A stretch of DNA of 64,000 bases from Psychrobacter sp. JCM 18900 (GTDB lineage: Bacteria > Pseudomonadota > Gammaproteobacteria > Pseudomonadales > Moraxellaceae): NCBI RefSeq assembly GCF_904846625.1, contig NZ_CAJHBL010000002.1, positions 186,001-250,000 on the forward strand. The letters run 5' to 3'. The notes under the pieces were generated by a model. It had not been told where the DNA came from. It searched no databases and saw only the letters and a program-made list of their open reading frames with translations. This document shows positions 1 to 8,302 of this stretch, piece after piece; within the stretch, counting starts at the first letter, position 1, and every line of letters begins with the position of its first letter. The position numbers and the translations under genes are program-made.

Positions 1-10
1 GGATATTGTT

Positions 11-1054
11 ATGCATGACGTCGTACAAAATTACTATGGCAAAGAGTTACAGAGTACCGATGATTTAAAGACTTCCGCTTGTTGTGATGTCAGCAATATG
101 CCTGAGTGGCTTAAGCCGCTACTGGCAAATATTCACGATGAAGTATTGAGTCGTTATTATGGCTGTGGTCTGGTGTGTCCAGCACTGCTTGAGGGCTGCC
201 GAATTTTAGACTTGGGCAGTGGCTCAGGCCGAGATGTCTATGCATTAGCGCAACTGGTTGGTGAGAGTGGGTATGTGGTCGGTGTGGATATGACCGATGA
301 GCAGCTAGCGGTCGCCAAAGAGCATCAGCAATATCACATCGACAAGTTTGGTTATGACAATGTGACATTTTTGCATGGCTATATCGAGAAACTAGATGAA
401 CTAGAGCTGGCGGCTGGTAGCTTCGATATTATCGTCTCAAACTGCGTTATCAATCTATCACCAGATAAAGCCGCGGTTATGGCCAGTGTGCAGCGTTTGC
501 TGAAACCTGGTGGGGAGTTTTATTTTTCTGACGTCTATGCTGATCGCCGTATCCCGCAACACTTAATCGATGACCCAGTCTTATATGGAGAGTGTTTGAG
601 CGGTGCATTGTATTGGAAGGATTTTAACCGTTTGTCACGAGATGCAGGTTTCTTAGACATACGTTTGGTTGAAGATCGCCCACTTGAGATTACAGATCCT
701 ACCTTATCAGCTAAAATTGGTGATATTCAGTTTTTCTCTGCGACTTACCGTTTGTTTAAGATAGCATCGCTTGAGGATGCTTGCGAAGATCACGGACAAG
801 CGGTGATATATAAAGGAACTATCGAGCAGTCACCGCATCGGTTTGATTTAGATAAACATCATGCTATCGAAGCTGGTCGGGTATTCCCAGTATGTGGCAA
901 TACGTTTCGCATGCTGAAAGAGTCTCGCTTTGCACCGCACTTTGAGTTTATCGGTGATGACAGTCGTCACTACGGTATTTTTGCGGGTTGCGGTGAGCTA
1001 CTGCCATTTAATCAACCTATGATGCTGGCATCTGGTGCAGGTGGTTGTTGCTGA
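11..1054 (+). CDS. arsM: Arsenite S-adenosylmethionine methyltransferase (ArsM-like)
   Basis: Predicted cytosolic SAM-dependent enzyme that methylates As(III) to methylated arsenicals. The SAM-binding motif LDLGSGSGRD is at residues 66-75. Three cysteines fall where ArsM proteins bind arsenite: C52 in YYGCG, C145 in SNCVINL and C195 in GECLSG; the 50-residue spacing of the last two matches characterised ArsM. There is an extra CC pair at residues 24-25 and the protein ends in GGCC, which may also touch metal. Length 347 aa is normal. The upstream neighbour (often arsR or an ars operon) is outside the window. A strong terminator follows. Function is by family resemblance. Confidence 0.88.
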   Translation: MHDVVQNYYGKELQSTDDLKTSACCDVSNMPEWLKPLLANIHDEVLSRYYGCGLVCPALLEGCRILDLGSGSGRDVYALAQLVGESGYVVGVDMTDEQLAVAKEHQQYHIDKFGYDNVTFLHGYIEKLDELELAAGSFDIIVSNCVINLSPDKAAVMASVQRLLKPGGEFYFSDVYADRRIPQHLIDDPVLYGECLSGALYWKDFNRLSRDAGFLDIRLVEDRPLEITDPTLSAKIGDIQFFSATYRLFKIASLEDACEDHGQAVIYKGTIEQSPHRFDLDKHHAIEAGRVFPVCGNTFRMLKESRFAPHFEFIGDDSRHYGIFAGCGELLPFNQPMMLASGAGGCC

Positions 1055-1105
1055 TACTAAAGAGAGATAGTTAGCATACGTTCTAAATATACAGATTAAA
1101 ACCAC

Positions 1106-1142
1106 AAAAAGGGCCGTTAGTTCATATAACGGCCCTTTTTTA
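1106..1142 (+). terminator. Intrinsic terminator between arsM and mtnP
   Basis: A perfect 9-bp stem (GGGCCGTTA at 1111-1119 with TAACGGCCC at 1127-1135) is followed by a T-run and preceded by an A-run, so it can serve arsM on plus and mtnP on minus. Confidence 0.9.
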
Positions 1143-1215
1143 TATGCATAGTATTATAACGTTTCTCTTGCTATCTTTATTTCAGATAAACATCTATTCA
1201 ACCACTTTTTATTGT

Positions 1216-2109
1216 CTAAGGTAGCAAGGCGGCCAGTCTAATCTTGGTATGCTCGTCCATCGCATCTATAGGTGTGACCAATGCTTGCGCAAGGGCATTA
1301 TGGGCGATTGACTCAGGCAGCTCAGCGGCAATCAAAGCGACGGCTTCTTTAATCACTTTTTGAGCATTGTCCGCATTTTTCATGAGGTTTTTTATTGCAT
1401 AGTCGGCACTGACGGCTTCTTCAGTCGGATGCCAACAATCAAAATCTGTCACCAGTGCCAGCGTAGCATAGGCAATACTGGCCTCACGAGCCAATTTGGC
1501 TTCTGGCATATTGGTCATACCGATAATATCTGCCTGCATTTGGCGATACCACTCTGACTCTGCACGAGTTGAGAACTGTGGCCCTTCGATACAGACATAA
1601 GTCGCCTGTGGGTGACTAGTGCCTTCTGTAATATCCGCTTGGTCATAAGCACGCGTCAAGATATTTGCTAGGGCAGGACATAGTGGGTCTGCCATTGATA
1701 CATGGGCGACGGCACCTTCACCGAAGAACGTACTCACTCGCTGCTTGGTCATATCAATCATTTGATCAGGCACGACCATATCTAATGGCTTAAGCGATTC
1801 TCGTAGAGAGCCTACTGCTGAGACGGAGACGATGTAGCGCACGCCTAATGTTTTTAGTGCGTAGATATTGGCACGATAGGGCACTTCAGACGGGGTCAGT
1901 CTGTGGCCCTGACCATGCCGTGTTAGAAATGCGACTGTCACTCCCTCAAGCTCACCTAAGACAATATCATCAGATGGACTGCCATAAGGCGTCTGTATCG
2001 TCACACTGCGTTTGTTGGTCAGCGATGACATTTGGTAGAGACCGCTGCCACCGATGATAGCAATATCAGCAGATAACGTTGCCAGTACTTCCGTGTGGGG
2101 TATTGTCAT
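1216..2109 (-). CDS. mtnP: S-methyl-5'-thioadenosine phosphorylase
   Basis: Cleaves methylthioadenosine with phosphate to adenine and methylthioribose-1-phosphate in methionine salvage. The phosphate-binding start IIGGSGLY (about residues 18-25), TRHGQGH, PSEVPYRANIYALK, CIEGPQFSTRAES and GMTNMPEAKLAREA are all present. The base-binding stretch reads VTDFDCW, with the two Asp expected for an adenine-type MTA phosphorylase rather than an inosine-type enzyme. Length 297 aa is typical. It stands alone on the minus strand, convergent with arsM. No mtnA or other salvage genes are in the window. Confidence 0.9.
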   Translation of the reverse strand: MTIPHTEVLATLSADIAIIGGSGLYQMSSLTNKRSVTIQTPYGSPSDDIVLGELEGVTVAFLTRHGQGHRLTPSEVPYRANIYALKTLGVRYIVSVSAVGSLRESLKPLDMVVPDQMIDMTKQRVSTFFGEGAVAHVSMADPLCPALANILTRAYDQADITEGTSHPQATYVCIEGPQFSTRAESEWYRQMQADIIGMTNMPEAKLAREASIAYATLALVTDFDCWHPTEEAVSADYAIKNLMKNADNAQKVIKEAVALIAAELPESIAHNALAQALVTPIDAMDEHTKIRLAALLP

Positions 2110-2308
2110 AAGGACTATCCGAATGGGTTAATAAAAGAGAGACACAGACTAGTGCCATGTAACATCCTGAACCAAAAATAGCTCAGATAAAATATAGCAG
2201 AACTTTTGCCCTTATAGTTATAAATCGAGAATTCTCATTAATTTGCTATATCTAAAAATTCTTAAGAAATAATGGGATATGACAATATTTTTCAGATATC
2301 GATAAAGG

Positions 2309-2337
2309 TTTACAATAGCGACAATTTTTGTTTTAAT
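2309..2337 (+). promoter_or_regulatory. Predicted sigma-70 promoter for the TRAP-TAXI operon
   Basis: TTTACA (2309-2314), a 17-bp spacer and TTTAAT (2332-2337) each match consensus at 5 of 6 positions. A start near 2344 would give a leader of roughly 230 nt before the ATG at 2576. The 466-bp gap 2110-2575 is AT-rich and shows no credible gene. Confidence 0.45.
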
Positions 2338-2575
2338 GTTTATTAAATGGAACTTTGTTTCGCATAGCAAAACATACGTATATATTAGCTCAATTAATGA
2401 ATTGCCTATATTTTCTCTGATAGCTTTAAATATAAGGTATTGAAAGAAAAAGAGAAAGTAAGCTAAGGTTTATTTATTGACAGAATTACTATATTATTAC
2501 TCGTCTGTAACGTATTTATGTATAAATACGGATATTGTTAAACGTATAAAACCGATCACTTCAAGGATGAATTCA

Positions 2576-3595
2576 ATGCTTAATTCTTTAAAATCCCCAT
2601 TACTTTTGTCAGCTATGTTGAGTGCTGCGTTAGGTCTAACCGCATGCTCATCTCCAAGCTCAGAGGGCAATGATACTGCATCTGCAGATAGTGCGGCAAC
2701 AGATACTGCAGCAGCTAAGCTTGATACTAAGTTTTTGACCATCGCTACTGGCGGTGCGTCTGGCCCTTACAACATTATTGGTACTTCATTGTCTGAGGTC
2801 TATGTCAAAACTTTTGGCGTAAACTCAAAAACTCAAACCACTGGCGCATCGGTTGAAAACGTTAATCTATTGACCCAAGGCAAGGTCGACATGGTCTTGG
2901 CATTGAGTGACGTGGTGACGGATGCTGTCGAAGGTAAAAACAACTTTGAGCAGCCAATCACTAACATTCAGCAGATTGCTGTTTTGTACCCTAACGTGGT
3001 GCAAATCGTAACCTCGAAAAAATCTGGTATCAAAAATATTGAAGATTTGCGTGGCAAGCGTATTGCTGTAGGCGATCAAGGTTCTGGTACAGAAGTCAAT
3101 GCTCGTACTCTACTTGAAGGGTTCGGTATCACATATGATGATGTCACCGTTGATTATCTAGGCTTTGCTGAAGCTGCTGATGGTATGAAAGCAGGTAAGA
3201 TTGAAGCGGCATTCTTTAGTAGTGGCCTACCAAACTCATCTTTGATGGAGTTAGAGCAAGGTTTAGATTTACAGATTGTCACTATCAACCAAGACAAGCT
3301 AAAAGAAATCATCGCGACCAAGCCTTATTTCAAAACCTTTGAGATTCCTGCTGGCACTTATGGCAACGAAACAGCCGTACCAACTGCAGCAATCATGAAT
3401 GCATTATTGGTTAGCTCTGATCTATCTGAAGCGGATGGTTATAAACTAACCAAAGCATTATTTGATAATTTAGATGGTCTAAAAACAGCTCACCAAGCGG
3501 CCAATGATATCAGTCTAGAAACCGCTCGTGATGGCATGGTAGCCCCAATCCATCCTGGAGCTAAAAAGTACTATGACGAACAAGCAGCCAAGTAA
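2576..3595 (+). CDS. TAXI-family TRAP transporter solute-binding lipoprotein
   Basis: Extracytoplasmic receptor that delivers a substrate (family members bind glutamate or other organic acids) to the fused TRAP permease encoded two genes downstream. The frame opens upstream with a TTG at 2477, but the ATG at 2576 has AAGGA 8 nt before it and begins a clean lipoprotein signal: hydrophobic run, then LTAC followed by SSPSS, with lipidation predicted on that Cys. The mature part shows TAXI features such as TIATGGASGPYNIIG and GKRIAVGDQGSGTEVNARTL. Its 3' end overlaps the DUF1850 gene by 23 nt, indicating one operon. The substrate cannot be read from sequence. Confidence 0.9.
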   Translation: MLNSLKSPLLLSAMLSAALGLTACSSPSSEGNDTASADSAATDTAAAKLDTKFLTIATGGASGPYNIIGTSLSEVYVKTFGVNSKTQTTGASVENVNLLTQGKVDMVLALSDVVTDAVEGKNNFEQPITNIQQIAVLYPNVVQIVTSKKSGIKNIEDLRGKRIAVGDQGSGTEVNARTLLEGFGITYDDVTVDYLGFAEAADGMKAGKIEAAFFSSGLPNSSLMELEQGLDLQIVTINQDKLKEIIATKPYFKTFEIPAGTYGNETAVPTAAIMNALLVSSDLSEADGYKLTKALFDNLDGLKTAHQAANDISLETARDGMVAPIHPGAKKYYDEQAAK

Positions 3596-4136
3596 TTCAT
3601 TATGGTTATCAACTGGCGCGGCATTTATTGCAGCGCTGGTTTTTTTTACGCTATGGTTAGGCTCTACGCTTCAGTCTGTCGTTGAAGTGCGAGTCGCAGG
3701 CGTAGACGGTGCTGATGATAAGGTTTGTTATTTCACTGAGCCTGATTTTCAGCTACGTTGGATACATTCTGTAGAAAAACAGTGGTGGGAAGAGCAGTAT
3801 CAACGTATAGACGGCAGCAGTACAGCAGGTGCGGAGCTGTTACTGACCACGACCTATTTTGAAGCGTTCGGTGCAGGGACACCCTCCACCGAAATGCTCG
3901 CTCCTATACAAAAGCCTGGCTATCTGGGTTATCAAATCAACGAAAAACTGCCTCGCCTTAATTGGGTCGTATCTAGACTAACCAAAGGTGAAATGGATTA
4001 TGGTGGTCATCGTGTCTTGATTCACCAGTGGGTGCCAGACTATTCTGAAGTGGTGATCATGCCTAAGACGTATGATTTAATTGATAGATTTAAAAAGGAC
4101 TTTTGTCATGAACTCCCAAGTGACGGATCAAGGTAG
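3573..4136 (+). CDS. DUF1850 domain protein of the TRAP-TAXI operon
   Basis: 187-aa protein with one N-terminal membrane segment (about residues 12-35), the rest probably outside the cytoplasmic membrane. The WIHSVEKQWWEEQY stretch is the DUF1850 hallmark. DUF1850 genes recur beside TAXI-type TRAP transporters, where the role is unproven; assembly factor or accessory subunit is a guess. The start overlaps the receptor gene by 23 nt and the end overlaps the permease gene by 29 nt, suggesting tight translational coupling. Confidence 0.8.
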   Translation: MTNKQPSNSLWLSTGAAFIAALVFFTLWLGSTLQSVVEVRVAGVDGADDKVCYFTEPDFQLRWIHSVEKQWWEEQYQRIDGSSTAGAELLLTTTYFEAFGAGTPSTEMLAPIQKPGYLGYQINEKLPRLNWVVSRLTKGEMDYGGHRVLIHQWVPDYSEVVIMPKTYDLIDRFKKDFCHELPSDGSR

Positions 4137-6150
4137 TGTGACTACCATGCCAGATGCTCAAGTTGATAACGATGCTGAGGCGGATGCGGTCAACCGAGCA
4201 GTATTGGAAAAATATGACCGAGAGTCAATCACGCGTCATATCACTCAAGGACCAGTAAAATATTTTATCGCTGGCATTTGTATACTCTATTCACTGTTTC
4301 ATTTATATATCACTTTTAATCCAATGCCAGCACTGTTGCAGCGCTCTGTGCACGTGGGCGTTGGTTTTGCATTGATATTCCTAATTTTTCCAGCCAGTAA
4401 AAAAAGCAGTCGCAAACGAGTGGCATGGTATGACTGGATTTGGTTTGCCCTGTCTCTATCCGGTATGGGCTATCTCATCTATGAATATCAAGATATCGTG
4501 ACCTCGCGTGGCGGTATGGCCAATCAGGTCGATGTGATATTTTCTTTGATTACGGTAGTCTGCGTGTTAGAAGGCAGTCGCCGTATTACTGGTTGGATTT
4601 TGCCAATCTTGGCCGGCATATTTTTGGCCTATCCATTTGTTAGTCATTTAGACTTTATGCCTGACAGGCTTTTGACTCGTCCTTATGATATGGGTGATAT
4701 TTTTGGTCAATTGTTCTTAAAAACAGAAGGTTTATATTCTGTCGCGATTGGGGCATCGGTAACATTCATTTTCTTATTCATTCTCTTTGGTGCATTCTTA
4801 GCACGTTCGGGAATGGGGCAGTTGTTTAATGATTTGGCATTGGCTATCGCTGGTCATAAAAAGGGCGGGCCTGCAAAAGTAGCGGTTATTTCTAGTGGCT
4901 TTATGGGCAGTATCAACGGCTCAGCTTTATCGAATGTGGTTAGTACAGGTGCCTTTACCATTCCGTTGATGAAAAAGGTCGGCTATCACAAAGATTTCGC
5001 AGGTGCAGTTGAAGCCAGTGCTTCGGTTGGCGGACAGATTTTGCCACCGATTATGGGTGCCAGTGCTTTTATTATGGCTGAGACAACAGGCTTGCCGTAT
5101 AGCACGATTGCCTTAGCAGCATTATTGCCAGCGATATTGTACTATTTAGGCGTCATTGCACAGGTGCATTTCCGCGCTGGACGTCGCGATCTAAAAGGCA
5201 TTGCTAAAGAAAATTTACCAGCGGTCAAAGAAGTATTAAAAGCCCGCGGTCACATGCTATTGCCGATTGTCTTCTTGATTTTCTTATTAATCAGAAACGT
5301 ACCTGTGGGATATGCAGCAGCTTATACCATTGGCTTTACGGTTGTGATCAGTATGCTACGTGCTGAAACGCGCATGAGCTTTTCTGATATTTTGGGTGCA
5401 TTAGAAGATGGCGCGCGCCAGTCACTAGCGGTCATGGCGGCTTGTGCCGTCGTCGGTATTATCATTGGGGTGGTGAGTCTGACCAGTTTTGGTACGGTGA
5501 TGACATCCTCTATCGTCACGCTAGGCGCAGGATCGCTATTCTTTACGCTTATCTTAACAATGTTGGCATCAATGGTTTTGGGCATGGGGCTACCCTCTAT
5601 TCCTGCCTATATCATTACGGCGACGATGGCTGCACCAGCATTGGCCGGTTTTGATATTCCAATCTTATCAGCGCACATGTTTGTTTTCTATTTTGGTATT
5701 TTTGCCAATATTACACCGCCTGTGTGTCTTGCAGCCTTTGCGGGTGCAGGTATATCCGGTGGTGATCCGATGAAGACAGGGTTCTTGTCCCTCAAACTTG
5801 CCCTCGCGGGATTCATCGTGCCGTTTATGTTTATCTATAATCCAACGATGTTGATGATAGATCCAACTGGCCTAGCAGTCACGGCAAAAGATTTCCCGCT
5901 GCCACCTATTGTAGATATTATTACAGTGGTAGTGACTTCGGTGACAGGTGTCATTGCGCTGAGCTCAGCACTTGAAGGCTACTTCAGAGGCGGTATGAAT
6001 ACGGTAACTCGTATCATCTTAGCTATTGGTGCTTTACTATTGATTTATCCTGAGATTACGACTGGTATCGCAGGTGGTATTGTTGTCCTTGGTATTGCTG
6101 CATTCAATATAAAAACAGCTGGAAAGCCAACGCCAACTTTAACCGTGTAA
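4108..6150 (+). CDS. TRAP transporter fused permease (DctQ-DctM type, TAXI family)
   Basis: Multi-pass inner-membrane permease of about 680 aa in which the small (DctQ) and large (DctM) subunits are fused, using an ion gradient to import substrate handed over by the TAXI receptor. An upstream TTG (4081) is possible, but ATG 4108 has AAGGA 8 nt before it. N-terminal helices lie at about 60-160. The large-subunit core includes GFMGSINGSALSNVVSTG and GGQILPPIMGASAFIMAE, which are TRAP 4TM-12TM signatures. It ends the operon and is followed by a terminator. Confidence 0.9.
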   Translation: MNSQVTDQGSVTTMPDAQVDNDAEADAVNRAVLEKYDRESITRHITQGPVKYFIAGICILYSLFHLYITFNPMPALLQRSVHVGVGFALIFLIFPASKKSSRKRVAWYDWIWFALSLSGMGYLIYEYQDIVTSRGGMANQVDVIFSLITVVCVLEGSRRITGWILPILAGIFLAYPFVSHLDFMPDRLLTRPYDMGDIFGQLFLKTEGLYSVAIGASVTFIFLFILFGAFLARSGMGQLFNDLALAIAGHKKGGPAKVAVISSGFMGSINGSALSNVVSTGAFTIPLMKKVGYHKDFAGAVEASASVGGQILPPIMGASAFIMAETTGLPYSTIALAALLPAILYYLGVIAQVHFRAGRRDLKGIAKENLPAVKEVLKARGHMLLPIVFLIFLLIRNVPVGYAAAYTIGFTVVISMLRAETRMSFSDILGALEDGARQSLAVMAACAVVGIIIGVVSLTSFGTVMTSSIVTLGAGSLFFTLILTMLASMVLGMGLPSIPAYIITATMAAPALAGFDIPILSAHMFVFYFGIFANITPPVCLAAFAGAGISGGDPMKTGFLSLKLALAGFIVPFMFIYNPTMLMIDPTGLAVTAKDFPLPPIVDIITVVVTSVTGVIALSSALEGYFRGGMNTVTRIILAIGALLLIYPEITTGIAGGIVVLGIAAFNIKTAGKPTPTLTV

Positions 6151-6188
6151 AGCGTTAGGTTTAGTCATTCGTAAATCTAATAAAGCTC

Positions 6189-6228
6189 AAAAAAAGGGTG
6201 AATAGCAAATCTGTTATTCACCCTTTTT
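6189..6228 (+). terminator. Terminator between TRAP operon and lipA
   Basis: GGGTGAATA (6196-6204) pairs with TATTCACCC (6215-6223), flanked by A- and T-runs, so it is usable from both converging genes. Confidence 0.88.
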
Positions 6229-6294
6229 AACATTCTTAAGAAATGTTTTAGCGACTGCTGTTCGCAACTACTTTCATATCACTTTATTAATAAA

Positions 6295-7338
6295 TTAGCA
6301 GCCAAGTTTGCCTTCAGCTTCTAATGCTTTTTTGCTACGGATAGGTGCTGGGCAGTCTTCGCCATAGTACTGACGATCGGCAAAGTAGCTTGAGCGTACC
6401 ATTGGACCTGCCCAAATGCTAAAGAAGCCAATTTTTTTCCCGTAATCCATATAGCGTTGGAACTCGTCTGGATGGACATAACGATCAACAGGTGCGTGGT
6501 TTTTACTAGGCTGTAGATACTGACCGATAGTAATCATATCTACATCATGAGCTTTTAGATCATCGAGTAGGGCATAGATCTCTTCTTCTGTCTCACCAAG
6601 ACCAACCATAAAGCCGCACTTGGTGGCGATATCAGGACGACGCTCTTTATAAATCTTAAGTAAATCTAGCGAATGCTGATAGTCAGAACCTGGACGGAAA
6701 GCTTTGTATAGACGTGGCACCGTTTCGATATTGTGGTTAAACACATCTGGTGCGGTCTCTGTCAATAAATCCAACGCAATATCCATACGACCACGGAAAT
6801 CTGGTACTAGGATTTCAATCAAGCAGTTTGGGCTAAGTGCTCTTGATTCGTTTAGGACTTCTACAAAATGTCCCGCACCGCCGTCTTTGAGGTCATCGCG
6901 ATCGACAGAGGTGATTACGGCATATTTAAGCTGTAAACCTTGAATCGTCTCAGCGGTATGACGCGGCTCATCCTTGTCTAACTCATTAGGACGACCATGA
7001 CCTACATCACAGAATGGGCAGCGACGCGTACAGATATCACCCATGATCATAAAAGTGGCTGTACCATCAGCGAAGCACTGTGGCAGGTTAGGGCAGGCCG
7101 CTTCTTCACAAACGGTATAAAGCTTTTGCTCACGTAAGGTTGCTTTGATACGAGCAACTTCAGCAGGCGAGGACATTTTTACCCGAATCCAATCAGGCTT
7201 TTTCTTTGCCTCGACAGTCGGGATCACCTTAATTGGGATACGGGCAACTTTGTCATAGCCACGCAGCTTTTCGCCTTGGATGGCTTTTTTTGGTTTGGCT
7301 TTAGCAGCAGGTACATGTGTTTGTACGGCAGTTGTCAT
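6295..7338 (-). CDS. lipA: Lipoyl synthase
   Basis: Radical-SAM enzyme that inserts two sulfurs into protein-bound octanoyl groups to make lipoyl cofactor for 2-oxoacid dehydrogenases and the glycine cleavage system. Both [4Fe-4S] sets are visible: the auxiliary cluster C77, C82, C88 ([12 protein letters not shown]) and the radical-SAM motif C103, C107, C110 (CTRRCPFC). The conserved C-terminal RSSY motif is present. The N terminus carries a Lys/Ala-rich stretch. Length 347 aa is slightly above average. No lipB is adjacent. Confidence 0.96.
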   Translation of the reverse strand: MTTAVQTHVPAAKAKPKKAIQGEKLRGYDKVARIPIKVIPTVEAKKKPDWIRVKMSSPAEVARIKATLREQKLYTVCEEAACPNLPQCFADGTATFMIMGDICTRRCPFCDVGHGRPNELDKDEPRHTAETIQGLQLKYAVITSVDRDDLKDGGAGHFVEVLNESRALSPNCLIEILVPDFRGRMDIALDLLTETAPDVFNHNIETVPRLYKAFRPGSDYQHSLDLLKIYKERRPDIATKCGFMVGLGETEEEIYALLDDLKAHDVDMITIGQYLQPSKNHAPVDRYVHPDEFQRYMDYGKKIGFFSIWAGPMVRSSYFADRQYYGEDCPAPIRSKKALEAEGKLGC

Positions 7339-7354
7339 AATGGAGTTATCTCTT

Positions 7355-7376
7355 AACCCTTTATATTATAAGGGTT
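7355..7376 (-). promoter_or_regulatory. Inverted repeat enclosing a TATAAT box upstream of lipA
   Basis: AACCCTT (7355-7361) and AAGGGTT (7370-7376) form a 7-bp inverted repeat. Read on minus, a perfect TATAAT (7365-7370) lies inside it, about 27 bp before the lipA ATG. No good -35 is visible, so this is either an operator over the -10 box or chance. Confidence 0.3.
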
Positions 7377-7486
7377 TATGGAATTATCAGAATGTTTTAT
7401 GAGTGCAGATATTATAGCAGAAATTTGGTCGTCAATTTTTAAACAATATTGTTAAGATTACTATGATTGCTCGGACGACCATAGTT

Positions 7487-7897
7487 TTAAATATCTATAT
7501 CGATTTCCAACTCATTCAGTATATCTATGGCGGCGCGAAACGCTTCTTGAGTAGCAGGTGCACCGCAGTACGGCAAGCTATGCATGAGCACTTCTCTAAT
7601 CTCGGCGACACTAGCCCCGTTGTTAATGGCACCGCGTATATGACCTTTCAACTCGTTTGGGCTTTTTTGGGCAATTAAAAAGGCAATAGTGATTAATGAG
7701 CGATACTTACGCGGTAATACTGAGTCATCTTGCCAAGTGCTGCCCCAAGCGTGTTCGATAATCCAGTCTTGCAGCGGTTGGGTAAATCCTGTGGCAGCAT
7801 CAAGCGAGCGTTTGACATGCTGCTCACCCATCACCTCAGTGCGTACCTTGAGACCATTGTCATAGTTAGGAGTGTTGTCCGTATTGCCATCAGTCAT
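7487..7897 (-). CDS. Carboxymuconolactone decarboxylase family protein (PcaC-like)
   Basis: 136-aa AhpD-like fold protein. GLKVRTEVMGEQHVKRSL, the WGSTWQ stretch, ELKGHIRGAINNGASVAEIREVLMH and YCGAPATQEAF closely follow 4-carboxymuconolactone decarboxylase of the protocatechuate branch of the beta-ketoadipate pathway. No other pca genes are nearby, so a true PcaC role is not assured. The region lacks a CxxC redox pair, arguing against an AhpD-type reductase. AAGGA lies 7 nt before the ATG. Confidence 0.75.
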   Translation of the reverse strand: MTDGNTDNTPNYDNGLKVRTEVMGEQHVKRSLDAATGFTQPLQDWIIEHAWGSTWQDDSVLPRKYRSLITIAFLIAQKSPNELKGHIRGAINNGASVAEIREVLMHSLPYCGAPATQEAFRAAIDILNELEIDIDI

Positions 7898-8302
7898 ATC
7901 GTCGTCCTTAATATTTTTACCAGAATGTTTTTACCAAATCGACTACTAATAAATCGATGCTGCTACATTTCTTTAAGAGAAATTTTATCGAAGTTATGTC
8001 TTACAAAATCGTATATCAGTCATATGGTGTCTGCTCAGTCATAAAGCAAGTACTTATTGGTAAGTGTAATCAGGCAAATGCCAGTTATAATGAGCATTAC
8101 AATCATATTATTGATGGCACTATTTTTATAATAAATGTTCAATATGGCCTTACTATGCGCCTTTTCAGAGCTGAGCCATTAACATTTAAAGCGTTTTAAG
8201 CTATGATTGCACGGATAATTATTTCATATAGTATATAGACGCAGGCAGTCATGCTGACTACCCACGTAATGTGCTACACCCCAACTGACGAGGACGACTA
8301 TT
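7898..8302. other. Intergenic region upstream of acnB
   Basis: 405-bp divergent gap between the PcaC-like gene and acnB. Short frames here lack coding character. It probably carries the acnB promoter, but I could not assign convincing -35/-10 boxes. Confidence 0.5.

Noticed and set aside
2477-2575. Upstream TTG start for the TAXI receptor
   Set aside because: Would put about 33 residues before the signal peptide; ATG 2576 has a proper ribosome site and gives a normal lipoprotein signal.
7957-8199. 80-aa frame on plus upstream of acnB
   Set aside because: Irregular composition and no ribosome site; likely random opening in AT-rich DNA.
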